Shown piece after piece: positions 49,472-60,181 of a stretch of 64,000 nucleotides of DNA. Position 1 is the stretch's first letter, and the number at the start of each line of letters is the position of its first letter. A model generated the notes under the pieces. That model saw only the letters and a list, made by a program, of their open reading frames with translations. It did not search any database and had not been told where the DNA came from. A program made the translations under genes and the position numbers. Origin of the DNA: Saccharomycopsis fibuligera x Saccharomycopsis cf. fibuligera. Lineage: Eukaryota > Ascomycota > Saccharomycetes > Ascoideales > Saccharomycopsidaceae. The stretch spans positions 1,801,501 through 1,865,500 of the forward strand of contig CP012816.1 of assembly GCA_001936135.1 (NCBI GenBank). The letters are read 5' to 3'.

Positions 49472-52400
49472 ATGGCTTCTCATTACATCCCTGGCTCAAA
49501 AAGCCAAGGTGATATCAATATCGAGACGCAGCCGCACAACACCACCAATCATGAGCTTGATTTTGCCCTTGTCGAGCAGCGCCGCTTACAAATGGAACGC
49601 AACTTGCAATTGAAACCGGTAAAACCTCGCCCTACCACAGTTTGCAAACATACTAGCAGAGCTTGTTTGGAGTGTCGTAGTCGTCATTCTAAATGTGACG
49701 GTAAACTCCCTATTTGTTCAAAATGTTTGAAAAGAAACAAAGTTTGCGTTTATGTTGAGAGTAAGCGCGGTGGTTCTAGAAAGAAAGGGGTTTCTAAGAA
49801 GTCGAAGAAGGCATCTGGTGGCTCAGGCCAAGTTCAAGGTCAAAATTTCAAAGAAAGCGACAAGAAAGACACAAAATCAACAAATAATGATAACTCTGAT
49901 AATAGCAATAGTACTAAAAACCCATTACAAATTAGATCGCTTGCGGAACTTTCATCATTCAACCTTGTGCCATTACCAAGCAAGACAACTGCTACTCGTC
50001 ATAATAATGGATCACCATCAATATCAAGAACAAGTGGCAATGTTCCATCGTCTCCATCGTCATCTTCACCTCAATCAGCGCCATACCCAACACTTAGCTT
50101 GCCATGTCTCAGTCATAAAAATGCTAGCGATGGATGCAGTAACATTGACTGTCTAGGAGTGAAAGAGCTAATGAAACAAGTATCTAATAGTGATAATGTA
50201 AATGATATTGACACGGGTATACAGTTGCCATGTATCAAGAAAAATCGCAATAATCAGCCAGTGAGTGTGCAGTTTCCAGGTTACAAGAAGATTAAAGTTG
50301 GCTTCGATAAAGGAAATGACACTGATAATGATAATGATAACGATATCAATAATTATTCTGACCATAGTATTGAAAGTGATACGGAGATGGGGAATGATGT
50401 TCGGATTCATAAGATTCGTCAAAGATATCCAGAAATTAGCACTAATACCACAAACAATAGCGAAAATCAATCACCAGATACCGCTATGCAAATAGATGCC
50501 TATCCGGTCACCACTACCACAACAAGTATCAATTCAGTACCGCAAAGCCCCTCTTCCTCTCAAATCCTCTTTAGAACTCCTTCATCGTCTGCTGCCTCTT
50601 CCTCTTCATTATCTGCATCCTCTTCCTCCTTGTCACACTCTGCATCATCGCCATCTTCACCAAATCTGGTAATTCCACTAAACACTATAACAAGTCCTCG
50701 CAACTTAGTCTCCATAAGATCACTATATCACCGCGAACTGGAAATTGTAAGTCATTACTATCAGCACTTGCATCCAGCTCATCCTTTCTTCCCCACTAAA
50801 ACTGAGCTCCTACTGCAAGGCTATTTTAATGATAACTCAGCAAAAGTCGCATACTTGATGGTGATGGATATTGTTGCCGTTGGGTACAGCACTAAGAAAC
50901 TTGCTCTAAATGTTAACGTGATAAATGATCGGGTATTGCAATGCTATAATTATTTGACAAATAGCAGGCCTACTTTTGCTTATAATAATAATAATAACAA
51001 TAATAATAATAATAATAATCATAATAATAATAATCATAATAATAATAATCATAATCATAATGACAATACTGATGAGCAAACCAATTATGAGTATCAAAAT
51101 TTGCAAAACAATGAGGATGACTTGATCACTTTGCAGGCAATGACTCTTTTATCTCTTGTGGCTCACATTTCTGGACTTCATGAGCTTAGCACCCAATGTC
51201 GGAATTATTGTCGTAATATTATTTTTGATCTTGAGATACAAGACATTGATAACAAAAAAAATACTATCAACAACAAGAATCATGGCACCGGTAATGAATT
51301 GAGTGCTGGCTTGAATGAAGCAGTAGGAGTAATGACCCCACTGTCCTCAACTCCCGACTCCGTCTCGGATCAAATTTACAAGTTCCATCGACATAACTCA
51401 TTAAAAATATTTCAATCTTCACGAGTGAAAGCTATTCCATCATCCAGTCTTCTTGATAATGCTCGCCGCTGCTTTTGGGAATTTTATTTCTTTGATGTCA
51501 TAATTGGTTCCGCTGATGGCCGTAGTTTATCCAAACTAGCCACCATCCCACAGTTGCACATCAATTATCCCATCTCACCATCATGCCACTCGTTTGATTA
51601 CCGTTCAAGAGCAATGGCTGCTGATTTGGTTAGTAATGCAGTAAGGCAAAACTTAGCCATTACAGGAAGAAAACCGTTTGTTCATATTTTGACTCTGCTT
51701 ACTGTTCAGTTGGAAAATATGAATATGCGGCTTACTGATCCAAAACCGATGGTAAGGTCAAAGTCAAAGAATGTGAATAGCAATATTAACAGCAGCGCTA
51801 AGACAGGAATAGAACAAGAAGGTGAACCACTCTTAGTTAATGCTCAAGGGATGGTTAATGAAGGGGTCCATCAAACAATATTGTTATTCAATTATGCTAG
51901 AATTTTTGCACATCGGCCATTTAGTTTCTTGTGGAGAATAACAATACCAAATCAGAAAAATCAAAGAAAACAGAGAAGTGACAACGATGAACATCAATTT
52001 CAAAAAGTCAACATTTCTGAAAAACAACCACAAGCTGATATAAATCCAGAACTTGCAGATAATAAAATCCAATCAAAAGTGAAAATCCTCCAGTCTAAAA
52101 CTAAAACAAGCAAAAAAATCTTACCCCAAAATCCCAAATGTGCTCCTTCTGCCAATCTTTTAGATCGTAATCAAGCATATCTTTCCAGTCTTCCCGAGGA
52201 GAAAATTTATTCCCGCAAATTAATTGAAACTCGCAAGACCATTGAAGCTGCTGATGCTATTGTGCAAGTATTGATGGATACTGGAGCCCCAAAAATTTTG
52301 CAACGGAGCCCCCTTTTTGCTTGCTCGTTAGCGTTGCTGGCGTTGGTTCATATTAGTGCCTATGTATGGATTGAAGAGATAATGATAACTAATGCAAAAA

Positions 52401-53437
52401 GTAGTGCTGAAGCTAAAGATGAAGATAACGACAATAATTTCACTAATAATGATTTGCAATTATACTCTGAATATATCAAGTTATCAATAAATGGGCTTGC
52501 TAAGATTTCTGAACACTGGTTATTGTCGCACAAGTTGGCTAAACATTTGAAGGATACGGTAAAGCAAATACCGTCGTTGTTTAATCAAATGAAGGAAGTG
52601 TTTGCGTTGTTTGATAGGGTGCAGATCGAATCTGCGACTCAAAATGAAGATGGATTGCAGGAAAAAGAAGTCCAGCAAAAAGATGGAACTAATGAATTGA
52701 AAAAGTTTGATGTTACCGAAGAAGATGGAGATAATGCTAGTGCAAGCAAAAGCAGTGATAATGGAAGTGGGTCTATCAATAGTAATGATCATAGTGTGTA
52801 TGGAAACAGCAACATTATCCCGCCATTATTGACTGAATCAAATGGTCAACAGAAAATATCTTCTCCACAGCAGTTACAATCACGCAATCAAGAACAACAG
52901 CAACTATCATTCCAAGATTCAACCTTACTACCAAGCAAAAACAAGAACTCCGTTCTTACACCATTCAACACTATGCTTAACGTCGACGTTGATATTTCTG
53001 CTGATAAGCGTGATAATATCCAAGATATTTCTTTTAATCCTAATAATACCAACATCAACTTTCGTATTAACAGTGACAGTGGCAATGGTGACAATGACAA
53101 TTGGCAAAATATTATCACTAATCAGTTCCCAACAACAACTACTACTGCTACCTCTACAGCAACCACTTCAACAGAAATCGCTGAGGGTGCACTGAAACCA
53201 TTTGAACCTGTTGGATTGGATGATTCGTACTACCAGTACCAATACCAGTATCAAAACCAAAACCAAGATCAAGATCAAACCCAGTATTTTCCTTATAGTG
53301 ACGAATCATTATCGCCGTTGCTGGACACTGGATGTAATTGGATTGATAAGATGTTGGGAGAAACTACAGTTTCTGGGGTTGAGGATAGTATTAATTTTGA
53401 GGAATTGTATAATGAAGGTGATGTTAATGGAATGTGA
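49472..53437 (+). CDS. Zn2Cys6 transcription factor, large
   Basis: A fungal binuclear-cluster regulator of 1321 residues from ATG 49472 (the frame opens earlier but without ATG). The cluster CLECRSRHSKCDGKLPICSKC has cysteines at 65, 68, 75, 82, 85 and 92 (spacing 2-6-6-2-6). A basic linker SKRGGSRKKG follows. The fungal-specific regulatory domain spans roughly 420-830 (YHRELEIVSHYYQHLHPAHP...). Low-complexity inserts are many: poly-Ser near 375-400, an Asn/His run encoded by AAT/CAT repeats at about 50983-51066, and Gln/Asn-rich C-terminal parts likely to be activating. I cannot name the target genes. A 13-codon upstream ORF lies 195 bp before the start. Confidence 0.88.
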   Translation: MASHYIPGSKSQGDINIETQPHNTTNHELDFALVEQRRLQMERNLQLKPVKPRPTTVCKHTSRACLECRSRHSKCDGKLPICSKCLKRNKVCVYVESKRGGSRKKGVSKKSKKASGGSGQVQGQNFKESDKKDTKSTNNDNSDNSNSTKNPLQIRSLAELSSFNLVPLPSKTTATRHNNGSPSISRTSGNVPSSPSSSSPQSAPYPTLSLPCLSHKNASDGCSNIDCLGVKELMKQVSNSDNVNDIDTGIQLPCIKKNRNNQPVSVQFPGYKKIKVGFDKGNDTDNDNDNDINNYSDHSIESDTEMGNDVRIHKIRQRYPEISTNTTNNSENQSPDTAMQIDAYPVTTTTTSINSVPQSPSSSQILFRTPSSSAASSSSLSASSSSLSHSASSPSSPNLVIPLNTITSPRNLVSIRSLYHRELEIVSHYYQHLHPAHPFFPTKTELLLQGYFNDNSAKVAYLMVMDIVAVGYSTKKLALNVNVINDRVLQCYNYLTNSRPTFAYNNNNNNNNNNNNHNNNNHNNNNHNHNDNTDEQTNYEYQNLQNNEDDLITLQAMTLLSLVAHISGLHELSTQCRNYCRNIIFDLEIQDIDNKKNTINNKNHGTGNELSAGLNEAVGVMTPLSSTPDSVSDQIYKFHRHNSLKIFQSSRVKAIPSSSLLDNARRCFWEFYFFDVIIGSADGRSLSKLATIPQLHINYPISPSCHSFDYRSRAMAADLVSNAVRQNLAITGRKPFVHILTLLTVQLENMNMRLTDPKPMVRSKSKNVNSNINSSAKTGIEQEGEPLLVNAQGMVNEGVHQTILLFNYARIFAHRPFSFLWRITIPNQKNQRKQRSDNDEHQFQKVNISEKQPQADINPELADNKIQSKVKILQSKTKTSKKILPQNPKCAPSANLLDRNQAYLSSLPEEKIYSRKLIETRKTIEAADAIVQVLMDTGAPKILQRSPLFACSLALLALVHISAYVWIEEIMITNAKSSAEAKDEDNDNNFTNNDLQLYSEYIKLSINGLAKISEHWLLSHKLAKHLKDTVKQIPSLFNQMKEVFALFDRVQIESATQNEDGLQEKEVQQKDGTNELKKFDVTEEDGDNASASKSSDNGSGSINSNDHSVYGNSNIIPPLLTESNGQQKISSPQQLQSRNQEQQQLSFQDSTLLPSKNKNSVLTPFNTMLNVDVDISADKRDNIQDISFNPNNTNINFRINSDSGNGDNDNWQNIITNQFPTTTTTATSTATTSTEIAEGALKPFEPVGLDDSYYQYQYQYQNQNQDQDQTQYFPYSDESLSPLLDTGCNWIDKMLGETTVSGVEDSINFEELYNEGDVNGM

Positions 53438-53503
53438 TGTGAATGTTCATTAGAGAAATTAGAGATTACAAGAAAACTCCTTCAGACAAACTGAATGATG
53501 TTT

Positions 53504-53541
<38 letters not shown>

Positions 53542-54229
53542 CTAATATTTGCTAACAGCATTGTTATCTCTCATCTCTTACTTGTTACCTCGCAGCTTTC
53601 ACTTCCTACACGAATATTGGCTCCATTCATGTAATTAGTATAAAAAAATTTATAATGCATATGTTGTTCCTATAATTAGTTAAATTTCTTTTCTGCTTTT
53701 TTTTTTTGTTTTTTTTTTATTTTTATTGCTTGTAATATAGTCAGCTGGCTATTAAGTCAGCCATTCGCCCAAAAAATGCCAACAGAATATGTTAAGCTCG
53801 ATGCTTAAAGTGCTACCGTGAACATGTATTAACAAAGTAGATAACCGTCCATGTAAGAATCTTTTACTAGAGTAGTAACCTTTTGTAAATGTATGTCAGG
53901 TTTATGATAAATGGTATGCCATTAGTATATGCGGTCTGCTTATATCATATCTTTCATGCACACAGTTTCGTAAAGACACCGTTACATTTCTTTGCAGCCA
54001 GAGAATTACCTAGTGCGCGATGATGTACAATCTTGCAAGTCATCGCACGGTGCGTCTCATGTTAAAATAAAAAATAAAAAAAAAAAAAAAAAAAAAAAAA
54101 GCGATTCAGCGGAGATTGTGTGAGGGCGATGCATCGATGGATGATGGCCCATCTTCTACGAACTGAAATGAAAAGCAGTGATAGTAACAGCCGAAGCATC
54201 AACAATTCCCAAAGCAGCTTACATATATT
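53438..54229. other. Intergenic region with poly(T) and poly(A) tracts
   Basis: A poly(T) tract at about 53502-53540 directly follows the Zn2Cys6 gene. A poly(A) tract at about 54073-54100 precedes MEC3. No gene seen. Confidence 0.5.
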
Positions 54230-55341
54230 ATGAAGCTCAAAATCACGACGTCTGCTGTTGATAGGCTTAAAAGTATGCTACTGTTACCTTTAACCTCCAT
54301 GCGAAATCCCACATACATCATGGTATCTTAAATGTATATCCCGAAATAACTACTAACTAACAAAACTGATTAGACACTCTAGCGGCAATTATTGGACTAC
54401 GCAAATTCTGTGTGCTCAGATTCACTCCAGCCTATCTCAATATCATCAGTGCATCATTAAATGACCCCCAGGTATGGTGTCGATTAAGCACTGATATCTT
54501 TGACGTTTACGAAGTGGAATCGGCGCGTAATAATGTTATTGCTATGGAAATCAACATTGATCTGTTGTACAATGTGCTTAAGAACTTTGAAAGGGCTAAT
54601 TCGGAAGGATTGCATATTAGATTGCAAAGAAAATTAGCTAACGATATTCATGTGTCCAATGATGCTAACAACAATAATAATAGCAAAGGACAGAATAAGC
54701 GATTAGCGAGCTTGGCCATAACTTACAATGAGCTCATTAACAGTACTACGCAAATCAACCATTCTTTCAAGATCCCCATCCGATTATTAAAAAAGGAAAG
54801 TGATGAGCGAATTATTGAGCCGGAGCTAAGCTCCGTTGATTTGCTTTTGAAACTTCCGGAAAACATCAGCAGTTTATTTCGACGGATTGATCGATTCAAA
54901 AACGCAAAAAATTTAACAATCTGTGGGGACAAAATCGGTGATTTATCGTTGATTTTGAATGAAGATGATATGAAGGTAATTTTATCCTGGAATGAGAAAT
55001 TGTTGGTGCAGCGACAACAGCAACAACAACAGCCACAACAGGTGCTGGACACTAGTGGCTCATTATCCAATGGAAATAACACAACGCCAACATCAGTTGA
55101 TGCAAATAGCCATACTGGTGCAGGCGGTAACAATACCACTGAAGAAATTAATGAAATAATTAGCGTTGATGTGAAATTAAAAGATTGGAAATTTGGGGCT
55201 AAATGCTGTGAATTATGTTCTAATGTGGTGCTTATATTGAGTCATCCATATGCGGTTGTGTTGCATTGTTATTTGGATGATACTGATGATGTAGAGATTA
55301 TTTATTATATCAACGGAATAACTACAGATGATGATATTTGA
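54230..55341 (+). CDS. MEC3: DNA-damage checkpoint clamp subunit Mec3/Hus1, spliced
   Basis: A subunit of the 9-1-1 ring (Ddc1-Mec3-Rad17 in Saccharomyces) that loads at damaged DNA and activates the Mec1 kinase. Exon 1 is 54230-54272 and exon 2 is 54374-55341. The 101-nt intron has donor GTATGC, branch TACTAAC at 54351-54357 and acceptor TAG. The joined start MKLKITTSAVDRLK|NTLAAI then LRFTPAYLNII fits the Hus1 family start. The Hus1 marks continue with VWCRLSTDIFDVYEVES and the C-terminal sheet. The 336-residue protein has a Gln-rich insert near 217-225. Without exon 1 there is no ATG in the right place. Confidence 0.85.
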
Positions 55342-55748
55342 CAATTACTTATGGTGCCCCCCTCTTTTTTTTTTTTTTTTTTGTTTTTTTTGTTTTTTCC
55401 GTGTCACAATTTGATGTTGTAGTGAATTTCAATTATGGCTGCTGTATCAAAAACATCTGAAGATTTCACATAGTACTTTTTGTTCACTGATTACATGAAA
55501 AGCCGAATTATTGAATTGTGGTGTATTGTAACATCAAAGACTGAACAGTGCTATGGTATATGTAATCAGCCGAAAACCCTTACATAATATACCAAAAATA
55601 CATCAAATGACAATGATATGAGCTTGCAATAAATACAAAACTATAAAGATATAAAAGAAAAACATATAGCAAAAATTATTAATCAACAATCACAACAAAA
55701 AAAAATTAATTTAATAACGTCCCATTTTTTAATAACAAATCACCATTA
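55342..55748. other. Convergent intergenic region MEC3/SER1
   Basis: 407 bp with a T tract near 55363-55395 and A-rich DNA toward SER1. No gene seen. Confidence 0.4.
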
Positions 55749-56927
55749 TTAGACTTCGCTAGCAAACTTTTCAATAAAAGCTACCAATTTTTCGACTGTT
55801 TCCAAATCAACAGCATTATAAATACTAGCTCTAATTCCACCAACGGATCTATGACCTTTCAACCCATTCAATTTCTGAGCTGCTGCTTCTTCGAGAAACT
55901 TTGTTTCCTTTTCTTTACTATTTAAGGTGAAGACGACGTTCATGTTACTGCGTACGGCTGGAGCCACTGGTAAGTTGAACAATTGTGGGAACTTATCCAA
56001 ACTTTTGTATAACAATTGAGCTTTTTCTTCATTTTCTTTCTCTTGAGCTTCAAGGCCGCCTTTGTTGATCAAATGTTTCAATACCAAGTTCAACACATGT
56101 ACAGTGAAAATTGGAATAGTATTGTATGCACTGTTGTTTTTTACCACAGTTGGGAAATGGAAAGCAATTGGAGTAATTGGAATTTCTAATTTACGTAATT
56201 CCTCAGTAGTTGGTTGGTCGAGCAATGACTTTTTAATGATGTAGATAACAATCCCAGCAATACCAACGTTTTTCTGTGCACCTGCAAAGATTAAACCGTA
56301 CTTTGAAACGTCGATTTTCTTGGAAAGGAAATTAGATGAGCAATCTGCGACTAATTCAATTTCGCCATTGGCGGTGGCTTCGTATGGCGGGTTTTTGAAC
56401 TCAACACCATTCACGGTTTCGTTATCGCAGTAGTATACAAAAGCAGTTTCCTTCGGGTCCAACTGTTTCCAATTGCTTGGAGCATCAATGTCACCGAATT
56501 TACCAGAGTTGTTGATACCATTGGTCACCAATTCTGCATCAATTCCAAGCCTTTGGGCTTCCTCGTAGGATTTCTTACTCCAGGACCCAGTCACCAAGTA
56601 TCCAGTCTTGCCCTTTTTACCTGTCTTTTTAGCGAATGAGGCAAGCAAGTTAGTGGCCACTGAGGAAAAGCCGGAAGTGCCACCGCCCTGCAAGAAGAAA
56701 ACTTCGTGAGTGTCGGTTGGAATATCAAGAATCTTGACCAAGTTTTCCTTAGTGTTGTTGATGATATTCAAAGCGTCACCGGAACGATGGGAGATTTCGC
56801 CAACGCCAATGCCGTTGTTCAAGTAGCTGATCAAGTCTTTGGAGGCCTGCTGGAGCACTGGAGTAGGTAATAAAGCCGGGCCGGCGCCAAAGTAGGTTGG
56901 TTTGTCACGGGTATACACTTCAGACAT
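55749..56927 (-). CDS. SER1: Phosphoserine aminotransferase
   Basis: Converts 3-phosphohydroxypyruvate and glutamate to phosphoserine, the second step of serine synthesis from glycolysis, in the cytosol. The 392-residue class V aminotransferase has the N-terminal PTYFGAGPALLP, GISHRS-like GEISHRS (44-50), FLQGGGTSGF (78-87) and the PLP lysine K219 in FAGAQKNVGIAG. GHRSVGGIRASIYNAV lies near the C-terminus. Length is normal. A Gcn4 site (TGACTCA) lies about 244 bp upstream. Confidence 0.97.
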   Translation of the reverse strand: MSEVYTRDKPTYFGAGPALLPTPVLQQASKDLISYLNNGIGVGEISHRSGDALNIINNTKENLVKILDIPTDTHEVFFLQGGGTSGFSSVATNLLASFAKKTGKKGKTGYLVTGSWSKKSYEEAQRLGIDAELVTNGINNSGKFGDIDAPSNWKQLDPKETAFVYYCDNETVNGVEFKNPPYEATANGEIELVADCSSNFLSKKIDVSKYGLIFAGAQKNVGIAGIVIYIIKKSLLDQPTTEELRKLEIPITPIAFHFPTVVKNNSAYNTIPIFTVHVLNLVLKHLINKGGLEAQEKENEEKAQLLYKSLDKFPQLFNLPVAPAVRSNMNVVFTLNSKEKETKFLEEAAAQKLNGLKGHRSVGGIRASIYNAVDLETVEKLVAFIEKFASEV

Positions 56928-57928
56928 TGTAGTTTTGTAGTTTTATGTGGTTTTTAGTATATTTAGTGTTGCGTTTGACTGTTTTGGTAAGATGCTCTAA
57001 CACGCACTGGTCTTCGAGGAATATCTTCGCTTTGCAATTTTTTTTTTTTCATACTATGAAGCTCAGAAGTCTGCCTTGGATTTTGTTTTTCAAACACCGC
57101 TCGATCGGTCGATTGATGCATCGGACGTATTGATCACTCCTGCTGACAACACTGAGTACTACTGGCGGAGTGACTCACAGGATTTTTTTTAAAAAAAAAA
57201 ATCTCAATCCGTGTCCAATGAAGTCAAGAAAGCATTCAGCTTCAGGCGTCAAAGAGCCCTTCGACATGCACTATCCATTCATTATCAATAGTTTCTTACC
57301 CTTGTACAGTAAATAATAAAAAACCAATGTACAAAGGAAGATAAGTCAAGGATTGTATAATTAAGGAAGACAACAAAAGATAGCATCCCTGTCCTTGAGG
57401 CACAGTTTTGTGTGGATTCCCACTTGTTTAAGACCCGCCGTTCTGGCGCTTGTATTGGTACTTTTTTTTCTCGTTTAGATTCTCGTTATTATGCATGAAG
57501 ATGCGTCCCATATCCTCGAATCTCAACATGCCTGGCACCAAATAAGGATTCGAATTGTAAGTTTCTCTTTACTTTCGTCACTACCTCCCATTTTGGTAAC
57601 ATCGTTTTTTGGATACCAACTTTCCATGACAAGGCGTTGCACTCAATAAAAAAACCGCAAGACTGACTGGTAAGTAAGCTCGACTGTCACACAGCCATAG
57701 ATGCACTATTAGCTTTTCGCAGGTATATATTAAATTACATTCATCGATATGATATCTAGGCTCTTTAATTTACAATTCGGTATAATGCGCATATACACTT
57801 TGAGACCCTACCTACCAAAACAAAATTATGAGCGTCTCCATCTTATACCTTGTCTTCGTTAGTAGCTTTATCGCCGCCATTAGCATTGATACTATTATCG
57901 ACATGACCACCGGCTGTCGAAGCAGCAT
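56928..57928. other. SER1 promoter and intergenic region
   Basis: It holds the Gcn4-type site (separate entry), adjacent T8/A11 tracts near 57184-57200, and further AT-rich DNA with no supported gene. The plus-strand frame at 57828-58043 is opposite the proline-rich gene and is not supported. Confidence 0.4.
57171..57177. promoter_or_regulatory. Gcn4-type site TGACTCA upstream of SER1
   Basis: An exact match to the Gcn4 consensus TGACTCA, 244 bp upstream of the SER1 start on the minus strand. General amino acid control of SER1 is known in Saccharomyces, so a regulatory role is plausible; binding is inferred. Confidence 0.6.
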
Positions 57929-59431
57929 TCATTCTTTCGCGCCCACTGAGTCGTTAGTATCCGCAGCTTTGGCCTCAGCCTCACTTCCACCGGCTTTTCT
58001 TCGCTTATCGCCGGTCTGTCTTTCTGCGGTCCTTGCTTCTTGATCATCCTCGTCACTTTCATCTCGCTGCCTGAAGTAATCATTCTGCTTGTACTGCGAA
58101 TAGTAATGTTGGACATCAACTTCTGCTATCCCAAGCAGTATTTGCCCTAGCAGTTGCGCTTGACCTTGTGTCTGTGGTTGGATTGGTGGCTGTGAATGAG
58201 ACGGTGGGGATGCATTTAAATTTTTGAAGAAAGCAGGTCCTGATGAAGCAATGTTTATATCCATGTCAATATTTGATGGCAGGTTTGGTGCTTCGTCTAC
58301 TTGCTCTTCTTGTTCTTGTTCTTGAACTTGCCGTTTTTGGCTATTTTCAAGTCTTTCAGCGCCAGCATGCTGCTGTTGATATTGAAGAAGTTGCTGCTGT
58401 TGTTGCTCAAGTTGTTGCACAGAATGGGGACTTTGGCGATGTTCGGCATCTTCAACTTCGCATTCCGCTGTACCTTTGCCCCACCATGCTTGAGGATCAT
58501 AGTTTTGGTAATAGTAATGCGCAGGCAATGGCGGCGGCGGAGGCGGCGGCGGAGGTGGTGGTGGCCAATAATGGAATGGAAAGTGATTATGATGGTGATA
58601 TAAATGACGACTACCGCGCCCACGCCACCAGCATTTGGATCTTCGGCGATGGGATAGAGGTGGAGGTGGAGGCGGAGGTGGGTAGTAATAACTGTAATGA
58701 TGGTAGAAATGCGGAGGCGGCGGTGGCGGCGGTGGCGGATGTTGGGGAGATGCTGATGTTGATGCTGATGGAGGTACTTGGACTTGATCAGTGGCGTAAT
58801 ATGGATGCTGAGCATACCAGTCCTCGTAACTTTGATTCTGCTCTTGTGTTTGAGTTTGCTCTGCCTGGTGTTGCTGATCCGGTGCTTGAAAGGATTTTTC
58901 AGGAGAAGTTAGATGTTGTCGGTTGCTATTATACTGGTATGGATTCACTTGGTGGCTCAGTACGTCAACTATGGCGCTGGATGAATTCAAGCTTGAGTTG
59001 TTAAGCGGAGCTGCTGACGTTGCTGAATCTTTTGTCACCGTGGGCACCTTTCCTATGCGTGGAATTTTCTCATTGCCAATGTAGCTGAGATTGTGTCCCT
59101 TCTGTTGGGCATTGCTGAGCCCGTCATCATCGACATCGACTTCGTCGCTGCTGTATTCAGAATAGGATTGGTACTCCTGTCCAGCAGGCAGCTCACCAAA
59201 ATCCTTTTCCTTCTGTAGCCCCAGAAAGTCTACCGGCGATGTCTTGGTGGTGTCCATTTGCTGCTCTCTCCGCAAGCTTCCGATATCCTCATTTGGTCCT
59301 TGGCGCCGCATTGTTCTCTTTTTGGATACGATGACAGTGTTGACTAAATCAGCGAGGCTCTGTAGCTGTTCGAGGCTCGCTGCCTCTAGCAGGGATCTGG
59401 AGATTTGGCCCTCAAACGGTGGCATCGTCAT
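57929..59431 (-). CDS. Proline/glutamine/histidine-rich protein, unknown
   Basis: 500 residues. The first 40 form an amphipathic helix rich in Leu (RSLLEAASLEQLQSLADLVN). The rest is low complexity: an acidic segment (95-105), Gln-rich stretches, three poly-proline blocks of 8-12 residues (about 235-300) separated by Tyr/His-rich segments (HFYHHYSYYY), then Gln- and Glu-rich parts and a Lys/Glu-rich tail. It is likely a disordered nuclear or scaffold protein, and poly-proline may bind SH3 or WW domains. A WW-domain protein gene lies next door, but any partnership is a guess. Family not recognised. The opposite strand also has a long open frame (58243-59004), which I treat as a shadow. Confidence 0.65.
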   Translation of the reverse strand: MTMPPFEGQISRSLLEAASLEQLQSLADLVNTVIVSKKRTMRRQGPNEDIGSLRREQQMDTTKTSPVDFLGLQKEKDFGELPAGQEYQSYSEYSSDEVDVDDDGLSNAQQKGHNLSYIGNEKIPRIGKVPTVTKDSATSAAPLNNSSLNSSSAIVDVLSHQVNPYQYNSNRQHLTSPEKSFQAPDQQHQAEQTQTQEQNQSYEDWYAQHPYYATDQVQVPPSASTSASPQHPPPPPPPPPHFYHHYSYYYPPPPPPPPLSHRRRSKCWWRGRGSRHLYHHHNHFPFHYWPPPPPPPPPPPPLPAHYYYQNYDPQAWWGKGTAECEVEDAEHRQSPHSVQQLEQQQQQLLQYQQQHAGAERLENSQKRQVQEQEQEEQVDEAPNLPSNIDMDINIASSGPAFFKNLNASPPSHSQPPIQPQTQGQAQLLGQILLGIAEVDVQHYYSQYKQNDYFRQRDESDEDDQEARTAERQTGDKRRKAGGSEAEAKAADTNDSVGAKE

Positions 59432-60181
59432 CTGTGGAAGGATGAAACAGCGGAAGAGCCGACACCTTCAAAAGCGTTGTGATGTTCTTTGAGGCCCTGT
59501 CTGCGGCGATAAAGACTGAAAGAACCCTTTTTCTTGTTTATGAACAAGCAGACAAAGTGTGTGGCTGTGACAGCACACACAGACCGCACTGCCTGGAGGT
59601 CAATCTGGCTTAGGCTGAACAGATTGCACCTACTGTGCCGGACTGGATTCGAGACGATGGTGGCTTTGGCGAGTCGGCAGGGTACATAACAGCAATTAAC
59701 AAGGCTTATGCTGTGGTTCTGTCGTGCCAACGAAGAAAACTCAAGTAAGAAGTACTCGCAGGCGGCTCTTGTGGCGATATCAGAGTATCCTATACACTTC
59801 GCTGATAGCAGCTATGCGAGAATACCATCCCAGTCGTGGTTCGTGGTTTCCAGAGAAATGGCTATTGGCTGATTGATTACTCAGCGCTTGGTTTCTCTAC
59901 GGGGCGTCCGCCGTCTTCGCACTGCGCGCACCGCGCCGGACAGAGAACCGCCGCTCCACCCCGTAAGCGAGATGCTGCGGTTGGGAGCGTTGATTCCACA
60001 AGCACTTACGTAAGCGGTTTGGTGATAACAATGGCTGCTGCTCAGCGCAAGATCCTCGAGGACCCAGCGATGAGCACTTGTTTCAATTTCAATCTTGCTT
60101 CATGACAGCCTGCTCCAGTGAGTCTGCTACAGACAAACCTGGTTCACACAGAGCAACTGGCACATTTCAACACTACGCACA
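59432..60181. other. Divergent promoter: proline-rich gene and WWM1
   Basis: 750 bp with higher GC content than most gaps (59880-60060), no supported gene. The frame at 59836-60105 has no family character. Confidence 0.4.

Noticed and set aside
50983-51066. AAT/CAT repeat as a CRISPR or minisatellite array
   Set aside because: It is a coding microsatellite giving an Asn/His run in the Zn2Cys6 protein.
58243-59004. 253-codon plus-strand open frame
   Set aside because: It lies fully inside the proline-rich gene on the other strand; Ala/Val/Leu-rich composition is the mirror of Pro/His/Gln codon runs.
59836-60105. 89-codon frame before WWM1
   Set aside because: GC-rich promoter DNA, no domain, and it ends just before the WWM1 start.
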